Assembly: GCA_018398765.1 (NCBI GenBank)
Contig: JAHBMJ010001857.1
Location: 2,879-25,459 of the forward strand
Origin: Chromera velia
Lineage: Eukaryota > Sar > Chromeraceae
Direction of reading: 5' to 3'
Length of the DNA stretch: 22,581 bases
Within the stretch, counting starts at the first letter, position 1. Every line of letters begins with the position of its first letter. The position numbers and the translations under genes were made by a program. The notes beneath the pieces are model-generated. The model had not been told where the DNA came from. It was given only the letters and a program-made list of their open reading frames with translations, and made no database searches. Shown piece after piece: positions 1 through 8,200 of this stretch.

Positions 1-14
1 GGGGGGGGGGGGGG
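1..14. repeat. Poly-G homopolymer at the window edge
   Basis: The window opens with a run of 14 G. It may be a real homopolymer or an assembly or contig-edge artefact. No function is assigned. Confidence 0.7.
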
Positions 15-53
15 AGGAAGCCTACATGCCAATCGAAATGACTCCGAGTCTAT

Positions 54-539
54 TTAACTTGCCTGATCGATACAATAAACCTTTTTCAGACAGTCAGCTA
101 GTACTTTAGAGCCGCTTCTGCACAGGATCGTACACAACAGCAAAACCATCTCCTTCATTTTCTTCTCATTATCTGAAGTGCTTCTCCCTGTTACACTTGC
201 AACGCTTTGTACGATTTTTATTCTTATGTTAATAGGCGCTCTCTCTTTGACAATTTTATACAGTTCTTTCAGCCTGCTCTGCTCCCTTTCGAAGTCTTTA
301 CATTCCATCAGAATATGAACCTCATCCTTCATCATATGTGAGGGCGACAAACATCTGTTACACAGTCGTTCTGGTTGAGTTCTATTGATGTCCCCCCCCG
401 TGAGAGCCCTGAAAAGTATATGAAAGTTTGTGGAAGACTGCAACAGTCTGAGACTCTTAAGGAGAGGTTCAACACTGCACTCTATTATTTCGCTTCTCAA
501 TCGCCATTTCCTTTCACTCAGAAGATGCATGGCCAAACG
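54..539 (-). pseudogene. Non-LTR retrotransposon reverse-transcriptase C-terminal fragment (zinc-binding tail)
   Basis: The minus strand carries an open stretch of about 161 codons that ends at a stop at 54. An in-frame TAA (542-540) lies just upstream, and LINE-like residues appear to continue beyond it, so this is a broken fragment and not a whole gene. The protein contains C-x2-C-x11-H-x4-C (beginning CNRC and ending HILMEC) preceded by a basic LFRALTGG segment. That is the arrangement seen downstream of the reverse-transcriptase domain in many LINE-type elements (zf-RVT-like). No catalytic RT motif (YxDD) is present in the window. The family call rests on the Cys/His spacing and flanking charge pattern. 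It could instead be the tail of another transposon protein. It appears to be decayed. Confidence 0.5.
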
Positions 540-704
540 TTATCTGGTTGGGTTCTCATATTGGAAAAGAGAGAGATTCGTAAGGCGGGGGAAAATTCTG
601 TCTCTGTCTCTAATGTTTCTATTGTCTTTTTTTAACCAATCAGACAGCCAGGCACCCTTCACGATCTTTTTTACCACCCTTTTCCTTCTGCCTTTGCCTT
701 TTTT

Positions 705-887
705 TTAAAACTTGTCCCCCACTGAGCTTGGCAAAGGAGGCCACAAAAGGGAGCAGTCCAAAGGAACAGCCAGCCATTTCACTGTCTTAACAAAGGGTTT
801 ATATGAGTTAGTCAAGCACTTATTCCACACTGCCCGGGGTAGAGCACGATCGATCGATTTGATGCATTGAACAAAGCCCTCAATCAA
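705..887 (-). pseudogene. Unrecognised minus-strand coding remnant upstream of the RT fragment
   Basis: A 60-codon open stretch lies on the same strand as the RT fragment and about 165 bp upstream of it. It reads as ordinary protein (IDRALPRAVWNKCL, then FVKTVKWLA), not as low complexity, and the frame stays open for about 20 further codons upstream. No start codon, splice sites or family can be assigned. Strand and proximity suggest it belongs to the same degraded retroelement, but a chance ORF is possible. Confidence 0.22.
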
Positions 888-1332
888 CTTACCAAGTAGA
901 GAACTGAATGGCTCAAGAGAGAAAGAAAGAAGAGAAGATGAAATAAAAGAGTGGTGAGAGAGACCAAAACAATATATATGTTGTTGTTATAGTGTTGTAT
1001 GAAATTCAATTCATATTTCAAGTGTTGCGCAGCTGTCTTTGACTCTTATTTAATTATGATTCAGATATCAGTTTTATATAGTGGTTAGTAGCGGCATACT
1101 GTTTGTTTATGAATATGGTTTACTGATTGAATAATTTACATTAGATTACATTTTGTAAGATTAAACAATTTTTTTCTCCGGTGAAGCTAAACAATACTAC
1201 AATAGTGCCGCCTCGTCTTCATGGTCTTCAGTGGAGCAAAATTAGTGTCTTTTAGCTATCCAGCCGAAGGGCCTTTTCTGAAACTTCGAGGTGTGCACTT
1301 TATTACTAGTAAACTATCGTAAACTCAGTAAT
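888..1332. other. AT-rich intergenic DNA, nothing recognised
   Basis: This AT-rich stretch has short ORFs only and no convincing gene, RNA or repeat. It leads into the left arm of the inverted repeat at 1333. Confidence 0.5.
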
Positions 1333-1500
1333 ATTCTCCCGTGTATACAGTTTGTCCTGTATAATTTTAAGATAAGCATTTTAAGTTTGGAAACACGGCA
1401 TTCAAACTAAGTTCTGAAGGTCATTTACGTTCGCGAGTAATGTCGACGAACCTAAATGGCTAAAAAATCTGTACTGAAGCTGCTGAGACAAAAGTTAGAG
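1333..1500 (+). repeat. Left arm of a long diverged inverted repeat
   Basis: This arm is the reverse complement of 4304-4465. The best block, 1447-1496, matches 4304-4353 in 49 of 50 positions. 1422-1435 matches 4371-4384 at 14 of 14. Collinear blocks follow at 1348-1358 (with 4440-4450) and 1333-1341 (with 4457-4465), separated by diverged spacers. Weaker similarity may continue inward to about 1560. The two arms flank the LTR retrotransposon, so the inverted repeat was probably an older foldback or TIR element into which the retrotransposon inserted. Confidence 0.75.
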
Positions 1501-1592
1501 CTGGTGATTTTTCAGTAAAGCAGAAATCAGTATCGCCGTTTCCTTTTAGCAACAGTAGTTGCTTTAATTCAAAAAACCTTCTTCAGCAATAC

Positions 1593-2015
1593 TGTGAGTG
1601 TGATGGGTGGTATTATGGTGCAGTCATGCAAAGCACTATCAGGCGGCATCGACGTACAGACGCACGCGTGAGGCGGGCCGCCGCGAGCGCCCATCGTATT
1701 GCGTATATGCATGTACGTGCATGTTTGTATCATTGCATGCAGTGTCAAAGCTTGAAGTATATGTAAGAACAAAGAGTGAGAAACTGCTCAATCTAGCAGA
1801 ACCGATTATAAAAGAGAGCAGATGCATGAACATACCTATATGGTGATGCTGTGTATGATCAGATCTCCATTTATAGGGAGTAGGTAGGAAGCCCAGTTGC
1901 TTCAGTGAGTAGATGTGAAGGAAGCCTAGCTGCTTCGCAGGAGAAGGAAGCTATACTGCTTCAAGTAACTGTTGTCTGAGACTTCTTTCTGAAGTTCAAC
2001 CTCTCTGCATTAACA
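1593..2015 (+). repeat. 5' LTR of the gag-only retrotransposon
   Basis: It aligns without any gap to 3656-4078 (offset 2063). From 1595 to 2015 there are 15 differences, at 1608, 1621, 1637, 1654, 1669, 1705, 1715, 1720, 1749, 1753, 1809, 1820, 1828, 1903 and 1966. Every one is a transition. It ends TAACA, so the termini are TG...CA if the start is 1593. The U3, R and U5 boundaries cannot be set. A TATAAAA-like stretch at 1806-1812 is a possible promoter element in this copy, whereas the 3' copy reads TACAAAA there. Confidence 0.9.
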
Positions 2016-2016
2016 T

Positions 2017-2024
2017 TGGTGCCC
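2017..2024 (+). other. Candidate primer-binding site (PBS)
   Basis: TGGTGCCC follows the 5' LTR after a single T. A PBS begins with TGG because it pairs with the CCA end of a tRNA. The cognate tRNA cannot be named from this sequence, and the match is judged by position and the TGG start only. Confidence 0.5.
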
Positions 2025-2180
2025 TTTCAGGCGGGCCTTCGAGTAGACAACTGCAGAGAGGCAGACGAATTGAGACAGACGCTGTTCGTTCTGTGGCGTT
2101 GAGTCGTGTAGACGGTGTAGAGCATTGTGGAGAGACGTTTCTTTTCGAATACGAACAACTGTTGCTTATAAAAGAATACG

Positions 2181-3323
2181 ATGTCTGCACAGGCTGTGCT
2201 GTCAACTCCACAGCAGACAGGAAGAACTGGAGCAGATTCTCCCACTGCAGCTGGAGGAAGGAAGAAGATGCAGATTGCGGGAAGATGAGATCTGAAGCCT
2301 CCAGAGTTTTCCAAGGATCTGAAGGCAGAAGACAAAAAAAAAGAGAACCAGAGAGCACTGGAACACTTTCGTTTTTCTTTCGATATTTACCAAGAGTTGA
2401 CCGCTCTGGTACTTGGATATGATGAAGCCACAGCCGGCCCTGCTGAACAGGAGATGTGGAACCTGCAGATGAAGCAAGCGTTGACGCAGTACAGAATGAA
2501 GGACGCAGAATTCTTCACCGTTGTCAAGAACGCGCTGCAGAAACCAGGTACGACGTACAAAGACGGCCTTGTGGCACTCGAGAAGCACTTCAGACATGAC
2601 GCCATCTCTATGTTGGTAACCGCTGTCTTCGCGTTGATCGATTTTGCCGGGAACAAGGTCGCAGAGCCACAGAAGAGACTCTTGTTGTTCAACAAAGTCA
2701 TGGCGGATGTACAGTCGAGCAACTACACCCCTGACGGCTTCTTTTAGTTGTTTCTTGTCGTTCGTGGCTTGAAGGAGAAGCATAGAGAAGTCGTCTACAC
2801 CAAGATGAAGGCGAAATACAATTCAACGGGGGGTACTTTGCCGACTTTAGAGGATCTGAGAGGAGACATCGAGTCGTTAGGCACTGCTCAGCAGATTGCC
2901 AAGAGTAACGACTCTGAACAGACACAGGATGGACATGAGTTTGGTAGCAGGGCAGAAAGAAAAGGGAGAGGCCCCAAAGGACTGACATTCGCCGGGGGTG
3001 CTAGCAGGGGTGGTGGTTCTGGCCCTTGTTTCATTTGCGGTATCTTTGGACACCGGGCTGACAAGTGTATGCTCACGGAAGAAGAGATCACAGAGAAGAA
3101 AGAAATGGACAAGAAGTTTGTCAAGGCCCTCTTTGAGAAGAGAAAGGCAGACAAAAAAGAGAAGGAGAGTGCAAGTGCAGCCAGAGCGTCAACTGCAGGA
3201 CACACACCTGCTCAGAAGTCAAAGAAGAAGGAGAATACTGCAGCTGCGCTTTGCAGGGTAGAAGACTCAGATTCTGACGCCTTCACAGATAACTCATACG
3301 ACTCTGACACAACGTACTTCTGA
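2181..3323 (+). pseudogene. gag: Gag-like polyprotein pseudogene with CCHC zinc knuckle and two in-frame stops
   Basis: One reading frame runs from ATG 2181 to the terminal stop at 3321-3323 (380 codons) and is broken by TGA at 2286-2288 and TAG at 2745-2747. Both stops could have arisen by single C-to-T changes (CGA to TGA, CAG to TAG). The first ~35 codons are Ser/Thr/Gly-rich. The middle (about 2290-2900) is an alpha-helical, charged capsid-like region containing an L-x-V-R-G-L-K-E segment just after the second stop, reminiscent of the capsid helix in LTR-element Gag proteins. The nucleocapsid part has a C-x2-C-x4-H-x4-C zinc knuckle (CFICGIFGHRADKC, near 3028-3069), followed by a Lys/Glu-rich basic region and an Asp/Ser-rich acidic tail. 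In a live element this protein would coat the RNA and form particles. Ty3- versus copia-type origin cannot be decided. Confidence 0.8.
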
Positions 3324-3655
3324 AGAGTCAAGAGAGGCCGGAATGAGGGGTGTTGATGAAGAGTTTCATTTTGTGTAATGTGTCTCATGTACTGTTTAAG
3401 TTGGCTTTTCAATGACATCCATTTTCTATGGTTTATTACTCACTCACTCAAATCTGTGGGTGCTCGCCATGATTGATTTCCTCTTTTCTGAATTGTACGG
3501 ATCTGATTTGCACATCAGATAGCTAGTTGACTATCCGATGAAGCCATCAGGTCATACGAGGGAAAGTGAGTGAATGACTCAGATCTTTCATGTTGATGGA
3601 TGAAGTACTCGTTCACTCAGTCTATCTCTGTGAAGGAGTGAACTCAGGGGGTGAT
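3324..3655 (+). other. Untranslated 3' interior of the LTR element, with a short purine tract
   Basis: No ORF of substance is present. AGGGGG at 3646-3651, a few bases before the 3' LTR, is the only candidate polypurine tract and is short. GTGA/TCAC-type short repeats occur near 3437 and 3566. Confidence 0.45.
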
Positions 3656-4078
3656 TATGAGTGTGATGGGCGGTATTATGGTGTAGTCATGCAAAGCACC
3701 ATCAGGCGGCATCGACATACAGACGCACGCGCGAGGCGGGCCGCCGCGAGCGCCCATCGTATTGCGTGTATGCATGTGCGTGTATGTTTGTATCATTGCA
3801 TGCAGTGTCAAGGCTCGAAGTATATGTAAGAACAAAGAGTGAGAAACTGCTCAATCTAGCAGAACCGATTACAAAAGAGAGCGGATGCATAAACATACCT
3901 ATATGGTGATGCTGTGTATGATCAGATCTCCATTTATAGGGAGTAGGTAGGAAGCCCAGTTGCTTTAGTGAGTAGATGTGAAGGAAGCCTAGCTGCTTCG
4001 CAGGAGAAGGAAGCTATACTGCTTCAAGCAACTGTTGTCTGAGACTTCTTTCTGAAGTTCAACCTCTCTGCATTAACA
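3656..4078 (+). repeat. 3' LTR of the gag-only retrotransposon
   Basis: It is the same length as the 5' LTR and aligns to it without gaps. It carries the deaminated-looking base (T or A) at 3684, 3717, 3783, 3891 and 3966, while the 5' copy carries it at the other ten differing sites. So both copies changed independently, and on both strands. Confidence 0.9.
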
Positions 4079-4303
4079 AATATATTTTGAGCAGAGAGTG
4101 CGTTACGATATGTGGAACCATGAGGAAAATGGTGTGGCCAGCGTTTTGTGGGAAAGTTTTGTGGCTGTTATGTTTTTTTATCAATCCTAGATTAATGATG
4201 GCAGATGACCATTTCCAAGGTAGACGCGATTATTGCTGAAAGGAGATGGCATGTATTTACCGATTCAAGCAACAGTCAAAACTTACTTTCTCTAACTCTC
4301 TCC

Positions 4304-4465
4304 AACTTTTGTCTCAGCAGCTTCAGTACAGATTTTTTTGCCATTTAGGTTCGCCGGTGGCCATGGTGTGCGCGAACGTAAATGGTTATTAAAACTTAGT
4401 TTTGACGGGACCTTGTTTTTTCCCCTATAAATGTGCGAAAGGACAAACTGCACGCGCGGGAGAAT
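4304..4465 (-). repeat. Right arm of the long diverged inverted repeat
   Basis: This is the inverted counterpart of 1333-1496. Matching blocks occur in the same order and at nearly the same spacing. The right arm has a longer spacer (about 17 versus 11 bases) between the two best blocks. The DNA between this arm and the 3' LTR (4079-4303) is non-coding, with weak similarity to the left inner flank near 4215-4250. Confidence 0.75.
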
Positions 4466-4876
4466 AAAGTCCGCAATTAACTGAAATTTGAATTGCGAAC
4501 TCATGCAGCTTGCAAACAAAAATAAACAAATTAAAACAGTCGTGTGGACGCAAAACTCGACGCGCCTGAGAATATATACGATCCAGTCGAAAGTTCAACT
4601 CGCACATGCAGTACGTACACGCATATTGCCGATACGTACATCAGCATAGAAACGCATGATTCACATACACCTACCTATATGTGTACTACGTCTGCATGGC
4701 CTGTAGCTGCAAGCGGAAGTTGAACGCAAACAGCGGAGAGGAGGCATGATGAATGTGAGAAGAGGAGCAAGCTTTCAGCCGTGATGTACCAGTCTAAACG
4801 CTGCCAGTTGTGTTCAGACTGAGTCTTCTCAGGTGTGTCCTTTTGCCTTGTACGGGACCAAACGTGGCTCGTGTGA
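4466..4876 (+). other. 5' flank of the giant gene (presumed promoter and leader)
   Basis: This non-coding stretch is moderately AT-rich, with several TACGTA-type and GCATG-type short palindromes between 4600 and 4700. No TATA box or initiator can be called with confidence. An in-frame TGA (4874-4876) directly precedes the start ATG. Confidence 0.35.
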
Positions 4877-5299
4877 ATGGAGGAATCGGTTGACAGCGCC
4901 CTCTTGAGGAGTGCAGCGCGAATAAAGGAGTCGGACCTCAACTGGAATGTCCATGCATCCGCCCTGACGCTCGAGGGGGCCAGGGGAGCGCGGCGCCCCT
5001 CCGTTTTGCGGGAGGGGGGCGGAAGTCGGCGTTCTGAGTTTCATGAAGAGTGGCTTCGCACGGAACAGCAACAGCTGTGCAGCCTGTACAGTCGGAATCT
5101 GTCTTCTGACTTTGACTTCGGGCCATCCGAGGCTGTCATTCACCTGACAAACGCACCCTCGTCCTCCTCGAAAGATGTACCCCCGACTCTTGACAGCGGT
5201 GTGGGCCAAGCTACCGTCCCAGTCTCGAAAGAAGGGGGGGGACTGGGGCTGGAAGCGCCTGCGCCTACTGAGGGGACGCGTGTAGACTCACCTGAAGTG
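4877..5299 (+). CDS. Exon 1 of the giant gene
   Basis: It encodes 141 codons from the ATG. The donor is gtg|GTCAGT, phase 0. Reading on past the donor gives a stop only eight codons later, which supports splicing to 5406 after a poly-C/TGCAG acceptor. Content: a short helical N-terminus, a Gly/Arg-rich patch, then SEFHEEWLRTEQQQLCSLYS, which looks like a genuine folded segment. Confidence 0.7.
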
Positions 5300-8200
5300 G
5301 TCAGTCAGGCTGGCTGACAGGCTGGTAGAGAGAGCCGAAGCTCTCGCTTGGTCACTCCTTGCGATGCTGATTCTTTCTTCTCTGCTTCCCCCCCCCCGCC
5401 TGCAGGTTCGGCTGGTTGCCTACGAGAGCGTTATGATCTCGCTTCTCAACGAAGGCCATCAGAGGGAAGAGAGAACGGAAGGAAAAGAAGAGGGCGGGTC
5501 CAGCCTTCCTCCCACAGCCGAAGCGGCTGCAGAGCATGTGAGACGTTTCTTCGGAGTGTCTCTGGAGGACCACCGAGTCGCAGTGCAGAGCATCTCCTTG
5601 GCCCTTGACCTGCTGCTTGCGGGGGGCCCAGAGGGGCATGAGAGGCTGCCGGAGGGGGAGAGGGCGGGCAGGATGGGGGAGTTTGCACATGCGTTCTGGT
5701 GTGCAGCAGAGACGAATGGACTCTCGGCACTTCGAAGGGTGAGTGCCTCGGATATCCGCTTCCGTCTCCTCTGTCTCTTGTGCACACAAGGATGCTGGGA
5801 AGGGGAAGGGGAAGCAGTGAAAAGATTCATACGGCGTCAGGTTGCTTTTGTGCGGTCGTCAGTCGATTCCCTTGTGCTTCCGGGAGCGCTACAGGAGTTC
5901 CATCTGGCCGTCCTGAAGTTGGGCGAAGAGGCGGCAAGAGAGGGCAAGGGGGAGGGGGAGGAACACGCGACAGTGCGCGAGGGAGGCACAGAGGGAGTGA
6001 ATGGAAATGCAACTCGGACTCTAGAGGATGGGACAGGGTCGTCATTTGCTTTGAGGCACAGTCTCGAGGGGGAAGGTGGGGGACAAGGTCCCTGCCCCTT
6101 CCCCTTAGTGGGAGGGGGGGGGGGCCTTCTGGGAGCGCCTCTGTCGAGTGCCGCCAGTGCGAGTGCGAGTGGGACGTCCGGCTGCAGTCTGTCTGCGTCG
6201 ACTGCAGGAGGGGGGGGAAGGGGGAAGAAGAAAAGTTGGGCCCGTCGATGCCGGGCCCTACTGGAGGACAAGAGAGAGGCCGTGAGACAGATCAGTGTGA
6301 TGGAACGGCACCTTCTCTCAGAGACTGTCTATGTGCACATTCCTGAAGAGCGGTCTCCTTTTCAGAAGATGCACAGACAGCAGCAGAGAGGGCAAGGGCA
6401 GGCCTCGATGCTGCCTGCGCACAGATCGGCTACTGTCGAGTCAGGATCTTCGGTTGCACCCCCGCTGAATGCCTCAGCACCCGAGCCTAGACCCGCCCAG
6501 CAACAGCAGCAGAGTTCGAGTGCTCTGTTCAGGTCCCTCCCTGCAGACAGGTTGAGGAGACCCGGAACAGTCTCTGGAGGGGGTGCCTTGGCACGACAGC
6601 TGGTGGGCAGGGCGGTGCAGGCGATAGAGAGGGTACTGCAACGCCACTGCTGGAGGAAGGGGGGGGACGGGGTGTCCGATGGGATCTGTTGGCCCGGCAA
6701 GGGGCCAAGTTTGGGTCTTTCCGAGACCATTAGCGAGTGTAGTGAAGAGAGCGCGGAGGAGGGCGCAGAAAAGAAAGAAAAGTCAAGGCCTCCGTCCTTC
6801 TTCTCACTTCACCCTGAGAAGATCTTCAGAGAAATGGTGGGGGTGGCCCTAGACGCATCAGTAGGGGGGAGGCCTCTAGACGGAGCAAGGGACCCTGGGA
6901 GGTCCTGGGTCCCCTCTCGTCGGGCTTTTCCTCTCTCTGTGGATTTGCGCCTGTCGCTCTGGTTTCAGATTCTTCGAATGTGTCTCAGAATGAAGTCGGA
7001 GGAGGGGTGTGCCGGTCCTCTGAGAGGGCCCGTTGGGAAAGGAACGGAAGGAGGAAGTGATAGTTCTCTCTCTTGTGTAGGGGCACAGAGCAAAGATGCT
7101 GCAGTCAAAAGAGAAGGCAGTCAGGTTGACTTATGTCCTCTCTCTTCTCTCTGCTCTTTCAGAGGGACTCCCGATGGCCTTGGACACACACTAGAAACGA
7201 ATGCAAACCTAGCGATCGCTTTGCTTTACAGGGGGGTTCGAATAGCGGCTTCTTCACTCTGTGAGGGTCTGGACCCGGCTTTGTGTCTGCTTGGTGCCGC
7301 AGCAGTATGGCAGGAATCGCGGATTCTCAGCAGCCAGGCAGAAGAGGAAATATTTGATGAGCAGACGATCCAAAGAGACCGCCTGAGGGTCTCCCGGATA
7401 CTCACAAGAGTATGTGGACTTCCCTCCCCTCCCCCTCCCTCCGAGTCTCTCTCTCGTATCGTTCCCGTCTCCCGTCTCTTTATCCCGTCTCTGATTCTCC
7501 GCTACACACTCTTACTGCGCCTCCGCGACCGGGTCGACCAAATCCTTGCAGCTCCTCCATCGGGGAGGGATGTGTCGGGGTGTCGTGTGAGATGTCTGCT
7601 CCGTCTCCGCAGAGAAACTGCCAGAGCGGCCGCTGTAGCCCTCCGACAGCCTGCTTCCCCAACGCAGGCACAATGCATGTCGGATGCCGCGTGCTCCTCT
7701 CACCCCCCTCTGCATCGTGCTTCCAGCAGCGCTACCTCTCTCTCCTTTGTGCCGAGCCGGCTTCCTCTATCGGTGGTCGATGGCGGTTCTGGTCCCCTTG
7801 CAACTGCCCTTGAGTGGCACACGGCGCGGCCCCTCAGTCGCGTGCTGGCGGGGTCGTGTCGATCTGCAGTTGCTGCCGTACTTGGACAAGGTAGAGTTGG
7901 AAGAGAAAGAGAGAACACGCCGAGAGACCCGGCAAGTCGAGTTGTGGCACTTGCAGCTCGCGCTGCCAGCAGCATGCAGAGTGCAACAGAAATGGTTCGT
8001 GCTGTCACAGCAAGTCTGTCGTTCTGGTTAGATAGCGCACTCAGTGAGGCAGAGAGGACCGAGGATAGGAGGATGAGCGTTGTGGGGGGGCACGAGGAGA
8101 ATGAAGAAACAGAGAGAAACAAAGAGAGCGAGGACGGGCCACACTGGTTTGCCGCTCGGGTCGTTTTAGCAGATTTCCTCTCACCTCTCCTTTCAGGATT

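Larger units (their letters stand above)
1588..4083 (+). mobile_element. Gag-only (non-autonomous) LTR retrotransposon with imperfect target-site duplication
   Basis: Two direct repeats of 423 bp (1593-2015 and 3656-4078) bracket about 1.6 kb that encodes a single Gag-like frame with a CCHC knuckle. No protease, integrase, reverse transcriptase or RNase H is present, and the interior is too short to have held them. A candidate primer-binding site (TGGTGCCC) begins 2 bases after the 5' LTR. The 5-bp flanks are AATAC on the left and AATAT on the right, an imperfect target-site duplication of the usual LTR-element length. The organisation matches the TR-GAG class, LTR elements with gag but no pol that are thought to depend on an autonomous partner. 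The two gag stop codons and LTR divergence indicate a dead copy. Exact LTR starts are uncertain by a few bases because the second base differs (TG versus TA). Confidence 0.85.

Noticed and set aside
1607..1846. ORFs within the LTRs (both strands, both copies)
   Set aside because: They differ between the two LTR copies, overlap on both strands and have no family features. LTRs are normally non-coding.
7410..7612. Possible intron (GTATGT donor, CCGCAG acceptor) inside exon 2
   Set aside because: Splicing would shift the frame and hit a stop at about 7811. The unspliced frame stays open for another 1.4 kb and reads as protein.
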